A stretch of 64,000 nt of DNA. Origin: Pseudozyma flocculosa PF-1 (taxonomy: Eukaryota > Basidiomycota > Ustilaginomycetes > Ustilaginales > Ustilaginaceae). This document shows, in pieces, positions 38,589 to 49,860 of this stretch. A program made the translations under genes and the position numbers. Numbering within the stretch: position 1 is the stretch's first letter; every line of letters starts with the position of its first letter. The notes below the pieces were generated by a model. It searched no databases. It worked only from the letters and a program-made list of their open reading frames with translations, and was not told the DNA's origin. The stretch covers positions 287,397 to 351,396 of the forward strand of contig NW_006920871.1 in NCBI RefSeq assembly GCF_000417875.1, in the 5' to 3' direction.

Positions 38589-39960
38589 ATGTCCACGTCA
38601 AGATCCGCCAGCAGCGACGCTGTCAACGTCCCACGACTACCTCGAGAGATCCTCGACCGCATCCTCGGACTGGCAGCCCTCGACGCTCCCAATGTCGACG
38701 ACGACGAACGGCGTCTGCCCGAGTACAGCCGCCACGTCGCGTGGCTCGCTAGCCTTCGCCTCGTCTCGCGCCACTTTGAGACCATCGCCCGTCCGCACCT
38801 CTTCCGAAACCTCGTCGTCCTCGATGCTTGGCGGCTAGAACCTCTTGCCAAGCTCTTCCGGAAGAGGCCCAAACGCGCGAGACTAGTCAAGCACGCCGTT
38901 TTGGATAATACGCAGGCGCGCAGCAACGACTGTAAGTTGGCCGCGAGTGGACCTTCGCCTTTCGACGAGCAGAGCCCCAAGCCGAGCCTAGCATTGGAAC
39001 CTACCAGCTGAGCTCCTCCTGTGCTGTGCACCACGCTCTGGACAAACAGGGAACGAGCACCTTCCGGATCCGCCCTTCCGCGACTATATCGAGGCCAACT
39101 TGGACAGACGCCGAGCTCGAGTCGCCGCCGTTCTCAAGCGCATCCTGCCTTCGGTCCGCACGCTCCGCCTCGGCATCTACGAGTCCCTGCTGCCGTGCCT
39201 GACCAGCGGCAGCCACATCCACGCCCCTCACTTGAATTCGCTCAATCTCGCGGCAGAGTCGCTGCACCGAGCGCAGGGCGGCTGCCTGCACGCGCCGCGT
39301 CTGCGCCGCATCGTCTTCGACCTCGAGGAGGGCCGCGGCTACCACTCATTTCAGGACGGCCTCGGCCGGACACTCGACCGTATCGATCCGAACTGTCGCT
39401 TGGAGGAGGTCACGTTCGTCTTCATGTCTGGCCGCCTGAGTGTCTGCACGAATCCCGGCTCCCCCGCACAGCATGCTCTCTGGAAGGACCTCGCACGACA
39501 GCCAAAACAACAAACTTACGCTCCACAACGGCAACGCCAGGCTTCTGCCAGGCCAGGGAGCGCCAATACCCCCGTGACACAGGCAGATATCGTCGCATTC
39601 CTGCTGAACCTCCTGACGGCCTCCGCCGGAGACGAGGGCAGGGCGCTCGTCTCGGCCGCGCTTAAAGCCAACGCCTGGGATCCCCAAGAGAGAGTGTCCA
39701 ACGGAGCGGACGAGGGGAGCGACAACGAAGACGCGGAAGCGCAACGACAGTGGGCGGCGATTCGAAACGTTTTCGGACGCATTGAGGACTGGCTCCGCGA
39801 GCACGATCACAACCGCGACATGCAGCCCTCGGTCTCTTTCGACGCCCACGGCATGTCGCACCAGCGCCCGCGCAAAATGCCCGCCGAACGGGGCTTGATC
39901 AGCATCACAGCCGACGAGCTCGTAGCGCGGTTTGGACATATCCCGGCCAGCTACACCTGA
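38589..39960 (+). CDS. F-box protein
   Basis: Exons 38589-38931 and 39050-39960 are joined by a 118-base intron (GTAAGT donor, AAACAG acceptor, phase 1) and give 417 residues. The F-box lies at about 14-77 (VPRLPREILDRILGLAALDA, then SLRLVSRHFETIARPHLFRNL). The rest contains loosely repeated LRTLRLGIYESLL and LNSLNLAAESL blocks, as in leucine-rich F-box proteins, ending in a region without clear repeats and an acidic SNGADEGSDNEDAE stretch. F-box proteins link substrates to Skp1-cullin ubiquitin ligases; the substrate cannot be inferred. Splicing joins DNTQARSNDW to NEHLPDPPFRDYIE without a break in frame. Confidence 0.82.
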
Positions 39961-40509
39961 AAGGGAGTCTTTCGAATCTGACTGGTGAGCCTCAGCCGCG
40001 TCACTCTGCGAAGTCACCGTTTGTGTGCCAGTGTACTGAGATGTTCTCTGGGCCTTCGCGGTCATTACAGGCAGGATCAAGATTCTCGGTCGGACCGGTC
40101 GGCCAGGTCGGGCAGAGAAAGGAATGCCTACCGTGGTGCCAGCCGTGAAAAGCTAAGGATCCGGTTGCGAGGGTACGATGGCAATCATCGAGACGGGCTT
40201 CTGCTCGTGCACCGGGGGACTTGATCGATACTGTCTGCTGCGCCCGGCGGCAGAAGGCGACGAGCGCTTCGAAAGCAGGAGCGGATCGGCTGCACCGGCT
40301 CAGCATCGAGCCCGACGACGGCATTAGGATGGCATTCCGACACATGATATTCCGCCGACGACACTATTACTACGTGTACAACAATCCAGAGGCGGTCTAC
40401 GAAGCTCACGGCAACAGTCAGCCTGGCCGCGGCCTGACCAGCGACAACCTTCTATCAGCCGCTCCCCTCTTGCTGCACAGGACGCCGCGACTCGACTACT
40501 CTTCCTCCC
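39961..40509. other. Convergent 3' region
   Basis: A 549-base spacer between the F-box gene and the secreted EF-hand gene. No gene, repeat or RNA is supported. Confidence 0.5.
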
Positions 40510-43500
40510 TCACAGGTCCAGGCGGGGAGCGCGGGCAGTGAACTGGATGCCCGAGATCTTCCTGACCCCTGACGACAGAGCCGACTTGACCGAGGCGCGC
40601 AGGCCCGACGTGGTGTCGATCCATCGTCGCTCGTGGTTGCTCTGAACCGCCTCGGCGCCTGGTGCCTTGGCAACGGGGCCGAGAAGGTCGGCGTTCAGCC
40701 CTCCGTCGTCTTGACGGCGACCCAGGCTGCCGTCGGCGGAACCGTCTGGGTTCATGCCGCCGCGGTTCTGGTAGCGATACTGGTAGCCGGCAATGTCCTC
40801 GGGGTTGAGGTAGAGGTGCATCTCGCCGATCTGCGTGTACGGCGGTGGGTAGCTTCCGCCCTCGGACACCCAGCCGAGCCAGTCGGATCGTCGGGCGACG
40901 GCGACGTGGGCGTGAGCGATGGCTCGCGTGCGCGGCGCCGGGTTGGCGGGCGTGTTGCTCCCGAGCGGGATGGGCGTCCGCGGGTTCTTGCGCTGGTTGG
41001 CCGCCTTGGTCGCGATGCGCACGTAGCTGGCGTACTGAGGGTTGGTGTAGCCGGCGTTCTGATCGCCCTCGGGCTCCTGAATGTAGCTCGAGGCGTCGAC
41101 GGGCTGCACGATGAAGAGGAGCACGTTTTGCTGGTCCTCTCCCGCCGCCGGGTCCATGTCGAAGCTGAAGTACATGCCGGCGCGTGTGTCCTGGGCGTAG
41201 TTGACGGTCCAGTCGAAGGCGACGACGCCCATGTTGCGAATCGCCTCCTCGCCGTTCTCGTCGTAGCCGGGCACCGTCGTCGTGATGCATCCGTCGGTGC
41301 CAACGGCCGGGGTGAGGCCGTTGCCGTTGACGCCGTACACGAAGCTGCCCGTGGTGTCCCCGGCGCCGGTTCCTGCGGCCTCAGCCCTCTGTGCGTTGGC
41401 TCTCAGGTTGGCGTAGTGCACGCCGGCCATCTGCGTGCCGATCATGAAGGCGGCCTCGACCGTGAGCGGGCCCACGGCTCCCCGCTGGAAGAAGTTGGTG
41501 CGCGTCTCGTAGGGCAGCGCGATATTGGTCACGGGGTTGACGTTGTTGACGGCCTGACCGTTGGGGCGAGTCGGGATGGGCCCGCCAAACTGCCACGTGC
41601 TTCCGTCGGCGTTGACCGACCTGATGACGTTGTCGTTGTTCTGGACGATGGAGAGGAGCTCGTTGGGGGCGGAGTAGTTGATGTAGTTTTGGTCGCCGGA
41701 TCGCTGGACCTCTTCGAGAACCGCGCTGGCCGATCCGAGCTCGAGCATCCTCCGGTGCACCTGTTCCACGCGCGTCTGGAGCTCGACAAAGTTCCAGCCG
41801 CCTCCGTCAGTGTTCTGGATCGGCTGGGCAGCGTAAGCGGGCATAGAGCCAATCGCGACGCCGTCAAAGGGAATCACATCGGGTGTCTGTAGGGTCGCCC
41901 ACTCGGCCCCGTTGTAAGCGCCGTTGAGGATCGGTTGGTTGGCGATTGCGGCCGGGCTCGTCCTGGACCGGTAAAAGATCTGAAGCGCGAGCCAGAGGCT
42001 TCCCGCGACGTAGCGGTAGTCGTAGTCATTGGGTTTTTGCTGCCTCGCCTGGATGCCCCGCGACTCTGCGTGCCTGTGGGCGGCGGTGACGAGGACGTTT
42101 CCAAGAGAAGCCTCGCCGGTCTCCTCGGACAACGACCGGCGCTGGAACGTTCCGACCGGGCCCCAGTCGTAGCCGTAGGGAATCATGTCGAAGTAGCCGC
42201 GTCCGCGCCCGCACGTGTTGCGCCTGGGGTCGGCCGCAGGCTGGGCGATGCGGACAAACTCGGTGTTGCCCACTTGCGCGATGACGCTGTCATGGCCGTC
42301 CTTGGTGTAGCAATTGGCGGCGTTGTGGGTCGAGAGCGGCGGCACCTCGAAGCCCGCACACTTGGTGTCCTGGTCGCAGATGCCGGCGCATTCCGAGATC
42401 TTGGACACGTTGTACGCTCCGATGACGTGGCCCGGGTAGAAGACGTCGACGTCCGGCCTGTAGTTGAAGATCGAGCAGGAGCAATCCTCGGTGTTGCTGT
42501 TCCAGCACAGCGAGCGACAGCCGAGATACAAGAAGCCGCAAGCTGGTATCGGTAGCATGCGAGAAGGAGGAGAGAAAATGCTGTTCAGATCACCTGGATC
42601 GGTTTCCGTCGGGGATCGCACCGCCATAACGTACCTTTCGATCCGGTTCGGAGGCCATCGAGGCACGAGTTGCCGTAAACTCTGTTCCGATTCGAACGAG
42701 GAAGTGATGATCAGCGACGGTGGCGAGCTCAGCTCCCTAGAAAGACACGCCTGACTTCACGCGTCAGCAAGACTCACCGCGACCCGAGAGGCTTGCAGTT
42801 CCTCGCCTTGGAGCTACGGATAGCGCCGCACTGCGTGGACCAGAAGATGTAGTTCGAGCACGGTGGCGGAGAGCCGTTGCCGTCCCAGATGACCGTATCC
42901 ATGAAAGGCGATATTGCCTGCAGTTCGAGATTGTCCTTGGTCTGCAAGATAATGGCGGACGCTGCCAAGATTGCGGCAGATGTGATGCCGACGGCGATCT
43001 CGGTGGCGGTAGCCTCCGCAATTATGAGGCCCAAAAAGATTGGGATGAGTCGCTTCTCCTTGCGGCCGTTGGTCGGGCCGGAGGCATTGTCATTGGTGTC
43101 CGTCTCTGCATCGTGTTTCGGCGCCTGTCCCTCTAGATCCTTGCGAGCTAGGGCCTTTGCCTCGAGCTTCTGCAGGCAGCCGCAGATGTCTCCGCACTTG
43201 TTTTCCAGGATGCAGGCTTCGACCTCAGTCTTTCGTCCCAGACGGCACGACGTCTCTGCGAAGCCGGCGTAGGGGGCGCAAGTGAGGACGTCCTGGGTGG
43301 CGCAGGTCTCCATCTTGGCGTTGACGGCTGTGCAGTCGCGGTCAGCTGAGGTGGGCTTCTCGTTCCGGCGAGCCCTGGCGGCGATTTCGCCTTCGATGGC
43401 TGTCTGGAGCTCATGAGCAGTGAGGAAGCCATCACCGTTGACGTCGGCGACGCGCAGGATGTCCTTGGCTTCGGGAGAACCCATGACCAGACGGGCAGTC

Positions 43501-43895
43501 CGACCGCGCTCGGGGTCTTCAAAGGCAAAGTCCAGGGCAAACTCGAGCTCCCCGAGCGACAGCTTGCCGTCACGGTTCTGGTCCCAGAGCGACACGTACC
43601 CCTTGCCTGCATCGTTGACGAGATGATGACCGCTGTTGCGCGGGGCCAAAGAGTGGCGACGAACGAAGTCGCCGCCGACAACTCCGTGTCCGATTCCGGT
43701 CCCGACGTCTCGTTTGCACTTGGCGCTCTCATCGGCCTGAGCGGCTGGGTGAGAGCTGTTCACCCTCTTGGCGCTCTGGAGGAAACTCTTGTGATGCTGA
43801 TGGAGTGTGTCGCGATGAGCGCTCGACGCTGTCGCCGCCGTCGCTAGCGCCACAAGGGCACAGATCAGAACCCAGACTGTCGATTGCAGCTTCAT
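40510..43895 (-). CDS. Large secreted EF-hand protein with Cys-rich apple-like module, unknown function
   Basis: Two long open frames are joined here into one gene: exons 43895-42778, 42681-42635 and 42542-40510 (introns of 96 and 92 bases, GTGAGT/AACAG and GTACGT/ACCAG). Phases 2 and 1 fit exactly and the 47-base middle exon reads VYGNSCLDGLRTGSK. The 1065-residue product starts with a signal peptide (1-23). Two canonical EF-hand loops follow, DQNRDGKLSLGE (105-116) and DVNGDGFLTAHE (151-162), each with all Ca2+ ligands. Next come a Cys-rich region (about 186-245) and a hydrophobic, Ala-rich stretch near 290-330. After the junction come a second Cys cluster and an apple/PAN-like segment (ISECAGICDQDTKCAGFEVP). 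The last 500 residues match nothing I know; dibasic sites (QRRSLSEE, GRRQDDGG) might be Kex2-processed. It lies beside a LysM protein and a chitinase, which suggests a wall or extracellular role. Confidence 0.75.
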
Positions 43896-45910
43896 GGTGA
43901 AGCGAGGACGTTGGTGCTTGCGGCCTTGTTCCGACGGCCGTAAAGGGGAGAAAATGTGAGCCCTCTGATGAAAAGAGGAAGATGGAGTTGATGATGGTGA
44001 AACGGTAGAAGAGGAGGAAGAAATGGTGATGAAGGAAAGCGATAGGGCTCTAGAGAGTCGCAGGCGCCGACTCGGAGAACGGGAGGAAGGCTTCGTCGCC
44101 AGACGGAGGGAAGGAGAGCGAGCACCGAAAGGCAAGGGACGGGCTTGTTTCCGCCTAAGCAGCTCAGACCATCTCCCTGTAGCGCCAGGCGCAGACCACC
44201 GACCCGAATCCCCCATCTGCTGTGGTCCGATTCGATCAGCAACGGATCGTCCCGAAGCTGCCGTGGAGACCGTCCACATCAACCTGTCCAATAGCTCTGC
44301 ACGGTTGAGAGAAGCGTGGACCGCTACCCACGCGGTTGCGGCAGTACCTGCGTCCCGCCCAGGCGGGCTGCACACTCTGGCCTGAGTCCCTTAGAGCTCG
44401 GCAGCCAGTGTGTGGACTTGCAAGCTGAAGACACACGATGTAGTGCTTTACGGCGTTTGAGGACGTGCTGGCCAGGTCTCTGGCGGCAAATCCACATCGC
44501 CGAACAGACCGAACGTCACCGCCGGTCGAGGATCGCGCCCTGTCGGGGCATTGCTGCAAAGTCTGCGTGTACGGTAGCACCCGAGCTGGGCTGAATCAAA
44601 CCAAGCATGCAACGGATGCCGGAAACAGGCAGGCAGGTGGCACAAGAAAGAGCGAATCTTAATAGCAAGATCTCGCTAGCCAACGCCTGAGTAGGCACCC
44701 ACCAGCTTCCGCAGCACTTATCGCGACAAGACCAGTGGTCGGCTCCAACGTTCGGACGATAGGGATCCGTGCCGACGGCGTAGACGAGAAGTGGAAGTCC
44801 CTTTGTTGAGTAGGCCGGTGTTGTGCAATGTGGCGTGGTACGGTGCGGCGTGTTGAGGAGAAGAGAGAGGGCCGCAGCGGTCAAGCCGCACGAGGGCGAC
44901 CCAGGTTTGCCGCCGCACGCGCGTGGCGGGCGTGCCGAACCGAAGGTGCAGCGAGCGAAGCGTGGGAATGGCTCGCCGGCAAGAGCGAGCCTTCTTCTGA
45001 GAATCAGCGGACCATTCGTCTGGCTCCACGGAGCGGTGCGGTATGGACCAACCAGGCTCAAGGTGCAGGGGCTTGAGGGGAGCGTGCCGGTGTATGAGCA
45101 AGGTGTCCGCCTGTCAGAGAGGGCCGTTGTTCGGCCGGTCCGTCGGTCGGGCCGATCCGAACGAGGAAGGGCTTCTCGACCCGCAGCTTGCCCACGCTGC
45201 AAGTCGCTCCGAGCCGTTGAAGTAGGTACACGTACGCGTACGTCTGGACGTGTCTCGGCTGTGTCCGCCATGCAACATCGGAACGTTCCTGACCGAGATT
45301 CGACGGCGTGCTGTACTCGTCTCGCTGACCACTAGCACAACTCGTTCGCTGATTCGCTCTGGAAGCTCGTTGCCAGAGGATTCGCCGTGGTGCAGGAGCA
45401 AGCGAAAGAGATACAGCAGCGGATGTTCCGCCAAGCCCATGGACTGCATACATAGACGTACATCGCTTCAGCGAGCACAGTAGTCTCGTCTGGCGAGGAT
45501 CGCCTTTGCATGCAGCGGGCCCAAGCCGGGCCAGTAGGGTGGCCAGTTTGTAACGGGACCACTGCTCCTTCGGGTCCGTCCGGCCGAAGCGAAGCCTTCC
45601 GGAGGGTCTTCGGCACAAACAGGACGCTGTCTACTCACAATTCGAGCCTGTTTCCAAGCTCCTGAAGCGGAGAGGTCGATAGAGTCGCCTTCGCGGTGCT
45701 AAAGTCGCAGCTCATCGCTCCAATCAATCAGCCGGTGCAGACCGATATCGGGCACTTTCAGGCTACGCAACGATACAAGTCTTCCTAACCATGATTAGAA
45801 CTCCTGACGGCGAGCGCTCGAAGGTCGCCGATGCCGGCAGACCCTCGCGACACTCTTGCAGGCTCGTTGAAAGCTGTCCGGCTCGGCTTTGAAGAAGCGG
45901 GTTGTTGTGT
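43896..45910. other. 2-kb intergenic region between EF-hand and LysM genes
   Basis: Holds the promoter of the EF-hand gene (purine-rich on the plus strand, 43970-44130) and the 3' region of the LysM gene. Long overlapping frames on the minus strand (about 44.5-45.3 kb) lack gene-like composition and match no family. Base composition seems less GC-rich than neighbouring genes. No transposon ends or target duplications were found by eye. Confidence 0.4.
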
Positions 45911-48514
45911 CTAGGCGGACATGGTCGCCGCCGATGACGACTGCGCGGCCTTAGAGCTCGAAGCCGATGTAGGCGAGGCGCTGGCAGACGTACCAGTCGA
46001 TCCGCTGCCGCTGCTCGTTCCCGTGGCTGCAACAGAGGAAGACTTGCTCGACGAACTCATCTGGCTGCCGCTCGCGGTGCTGCTGCTCGAACCAGAGCCG
46101 CTCAGACTGCTGCTGCTAGCGGTAGTGGTGGCAACGGTTGCCATCCGCAGAGCGGCCGCCGAGCTTCTGGTTGAGGTGGCAGTAGCCGTGCCGTTGACGT
46201 CGGTCGCCGTAGCCGTGGCCGTGATCGTGGTGATCAGCCAGCTGAGGTCAATCGGCTCCGGCGACTGTTCAGGGAAGGGTTTCTTGACGGTGACTGTGGC
46301 GGTGTCGTAGAGCGGCTCGTACGTGCCGTCCTCTTCGTCGTACTCCCACATCCTATTGCACGCTCAGGGCCCAAGGAGAAAGATTTGTAGCTTCAGCGAT
46401 CGACCTGACAAGACTCAACGTGCGTCCTTCTCGTCAGCATACTCACTGGTAGACCTGAAGGCAGTTGTAGAGGCAACCTTGCGAGACGAAGCAGGTGCCG
46501 TTGGCCTGTGGCGTGCACTGGACCGAGACGTCGCAGCACTCATCGGCTCCACACGTCCCGCACGGGTTGCCGTCGGTGGAGCTGTAGTCTCCAGCCGGGA
46601 AGGTATAGTTGGGCGCCAAGCTCGGCCTGTAGAGGGCCGGATCGTTAGACAGTGCAAACTGGTTGATGTCGGACACGCAGTTGCTGAGGCATCCATTTTC
46701 GGGCACGCAGAACCACGAGTTGAGCGGCATGCACATGCCGTCTGTGCCTTCGTTGGCACAGCACTCGTCAGCTTGGCAAGCGTCGCAGTTGCCCGAGTAA
46801 ACCGGCATGCTGCGGAGCGTAGGGGGAGCGGCGCGTCAGCGATCTGAACAATGCGGTTGGCAACAAGGCCGATCCGAGCCATAGATCGCATGCCCACCTG
46901 TAGTTGCCGTTCGGGTTCCCGGTCGAGTTCGTGGCTCCCGGTGGGAGAGTGACACCGTCGTCTTCGTTGCAGTTTTCCTGGCACTGTCGCGACAATGCGA
47001 AAATGGGTGGGGACAGGGGTTCAGTTAGCACATGGTTGAAAGACACCGTACACGACCTCAAGGCAGCCTCGCCCAGCACATACCTTGTACTCGCGGCTGC
47101 AGAAATTCGATCCAAGCGGCGCGCAGGAGCTGTATTGGGTGCAACAAGACTGTCCGTAGTCGCAGTTGGAGCATCGAGGGCTGCTGGCGTTGTTCGTACC
47201 AGAGATGACGGGCAGCGACGCATTGCCGCGGGCCTGGCAGATGATGTAGCTGAGCGGGAGGGCGGTGCAGTCGATGGCCTCGGAGCCGTAAGAATTGACC
47301 TGCTGCCACTCTGCCAGGCTCATGCTGGCATTCTGCGAGAGGTCATAGCACGTGTCGTTGAACTTGACGATCCTCCGATCCGGGCAGACGTTGGCGGAGG
47401 GGCTGAACGAGCAAAGATTCTGGCCGGGGATCAGGCCGGAGCAGTCCAGGCCGGGGTTGAGCCCGCGCAGCTGGACAGAGGTGAGCGAGGAGCGCGAGGC
47501 GATTCGCTCGCACGTGTCGCCGGGCTGGATAGTAGCGAAGCGGCTGCAGTCTGCAACGGGAGGTGCAGTCGTACCGCTGTCCGCAGCGACGCATAGCACC
47601 TGGCCGGCATAGATGGTGTCGCAGTTGAGGCCAGGGTTGAGCGAGAGGAACTCGTCGAGCGTGAGGCCCGCAGCCTCGGCCATACCGTAGCAGTAGTCGC
47701 CCTCCTTGACCTCGATCGTGGAGCCGCACGTGTTCTGAGGACCATCGACACATAGCGCCTGTCCGGCCTGTAGTGTATCGCAGACGTTGGCCTGGTCCGG
47801 ATTCAGCAGAGTAAGGTCGTACTGAGTCACCTTAGCGCGCTGGCAAATCGTGTCGCACGTCTCGCCCGCCTGGACGGTGGTGTAGTCGGTGCATGCGGTC
47901 GAGGTTGGAGTCGGGGCCGAGGTGCTGGTGGTCGACGTGGTCGTAGTCGCAGTTGCAGTGGCCGTGGTCGAGGTCGGAGTGGGCGACGGGGCGTTCGGGT
48001 CGGTGGGGCTCACGCAGACCGAGTAGCCCGGATAGATCGTGTTGCAGTCGATGCCCGGGTTGTCGAGGTAGAACTGGTCGATCGTAATTCCGTTTGCGTC
48101 CGCGATACCGTAGCAGTAGTCGCCGCTCTGGACCTGGATCACGGGCTGGCAGTCGTAGGTCGTAGCGCGCACACAGATCTGCTGGCCGATCTGGAGCAGG
48201 GAGCAGTCGAGTCCCGAGTTGAGCAGCAGCAGCTGGGCCATCGAGGCCGAGTTACTTGCACAGATGGCATCGCACGTGTCGCCTGACTTGACGCTGACTT
48301 GCTCTTTGCAAACGTAGGCGGCTGGAGTCACGCATAAGCCGTGCAAAGAGCGATCACGATCGAAAGAGAAGGAGAAATTACCTGGCATCAGCTTCGCGCG
48401 CTTTACCTTCTTCGGCCGCCATCGCTGCCGGAAGAACATACCTTGGGAGCTGAGCGGCAGCAAGAGCGAGGCTGCGACGGCCAGAACGGCCCATGACCAT
48501 TTGGTGGATGCCAT
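45911..48514 (-). CDS. Secreted protein with six LysM domains and three Cys-rich modules
   Basis: Five minus-strand exons, 48514-48442, 48321-47084, 46983-46898, 46809-46447 and 46352-45911 (GTATGT, GTATGT, GTGGGC and GTGAGT donors), give 733 residues with every phase matching. Removing intron 1 turns the N-terminus into a clean signal peptide, MASTKWSWAVLAVAASLLLP then LSSQA. Six LysM units follow from about residue 29, each Cys-bounded, for example VKSGDTCDAIC, VQSGDYCYGIAD, VQAGETCDTIC, VKEGDYCYGMAE and IQPGDTCERIAS; the sixth is divergent (VKFNDTCYDLSQ). A Thr/Pro linker separates units 2 and 3. Then come three Cys-rich modules with CC pairs (CSNCDYGQSCC, CDACQADECC, CGTCGADECC). The tail is Ser/Thr-rich without a GPI-type hydrophobic end. 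LysM binds chitin oligomers, so it is likely a wall-bound or secreted chitin binder, divergent from the chitinase gene. Confidence 0.9.
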
Positions 48515-49860
48515 GGCGACTTGATCTTTGATGGAGATACCAGGGGCAACGATACGAGGATGGATGATGGAACGATCGAAGACGGAAGGACTTGGGAAGG
48601 ATGAGCTTCAGCTCGAAGGATCGCGACGAAGAGAGGTCAGCTGAGCAGCCAACTTCGAGATGCAAAACGCTCGCGAGGACGGACGCCTTCTGAGCTCGAG
48701 AGAGAGGAATTTTGCCCCGGCGTGGAGGCTGAGGAGACGGAAGAGGATCGGAAAGCAGCCTCACGGGTGGACGGCACACGCCGCGTAGTCTCGAAGAGAG
48801 GCCACATCGGAGAGGCCATCCGACCGCTTTGTCGCCTCGCTGGCCAAACAGCTTTCGGCTGTGGGCTGATTCGTACCAGCTGGCGGCAGTGCACAGCAGC
48901 TTCGACCGTGTGGCTGCTCGCTGCAACGCGTGCAGAGCGGCACGGTCAAATCAGGAAGGCGTAGCGGCGTCGTCGAGCTTGGAGATGGTGGTCAGACGAA
49001 GAAGGCACCGAGCAACACAAGCCGGTCGTTGCTGGGTTGCGACGGGCGAATTCTGGGTGCGATCCACGTCTTGAATGCCGGTGCGGCGGCTGTATGCGAG
49101 AGAAAAAGCTTTGCGTTCGGTTGCGAGCTGCGCCCTCGGGTCCACGTCCCGCCGCTTTGGCTCTATCTATCTGCTCTTTGCTGGCTTGGCAGGGCCCGGC
49201 GGCCTGGTAGTCGGCTTGCGTCTGCTTCGAGATCACACCTCTGGCAGCCCGCATCCGCGCACCATGCTGCTGCTCATTGAAACTTTCATACTCGCCACCT
49301 GGCCGTTCCTGCGTCGCAGCATGGCGCTCTTGACGGCTGGTGGTGCGCGAATCAGCCCATTGGTTGAGACGAGCTCGTCGATGGCCGCTCTCGGAGGCTG
49401 TTTGTCCGGGTCGGGCCGACCCATGAGGCGAGCTTCCGCGTGGCAGCGGGTCTTGTCTCGGTAGGATACGTTGCTCGGCCGGCCTGTCGGTCGCCCTCGC
49501 CCGAAGCTGCGGATGGTGTGTCCCTCGGACAATTGGACGCCAAAGAGCAGGAGCGCGACCGAGTCGAACACGACCGTTTGCAGCAAGAGGGCAGGACCTT
49601 GGGCGGTGAGCTGCTCGACGAGCCTGGCTTGAGCCCAGCCAGAGGGTCCTCGACTGGCACGTCGACGTCCGACAAGACAGAGAGAGTGTGCCGCCGTAGA
49701 CAATCTTGTGCTGATCTCAACGAACGCGGGTTCTTTCCCTCAGAGCGCCTCAATCTGCTTTCCTGGTCCTCCTTCGCGCCCTTGTCCTTGGTCGTTCCTC
49801 AAGGCTGCTCGTCCATCGCAACCACCTCAACCACCACAGCTCCTGGCGCCTCTGATCGCG
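48515..49860. other. Shared divergent promoter region of LysM and chitinase genes
   Basis: A 1346-base region between the two start codons. It may allow coordinated expression. No TATA box is compelling and no gene is supported; the open frames present are short and overlapping. Confidence 0.5.

Noticed and set aside
44516..45271. A 251-codon minus-strand frame between the EF-hand and LysM genes
   Set aside because: Composition looks random (Pro, Arg, Ser, scattered Cys), no start context or splice continuation, overlapped by frames of equal length on the other strand.
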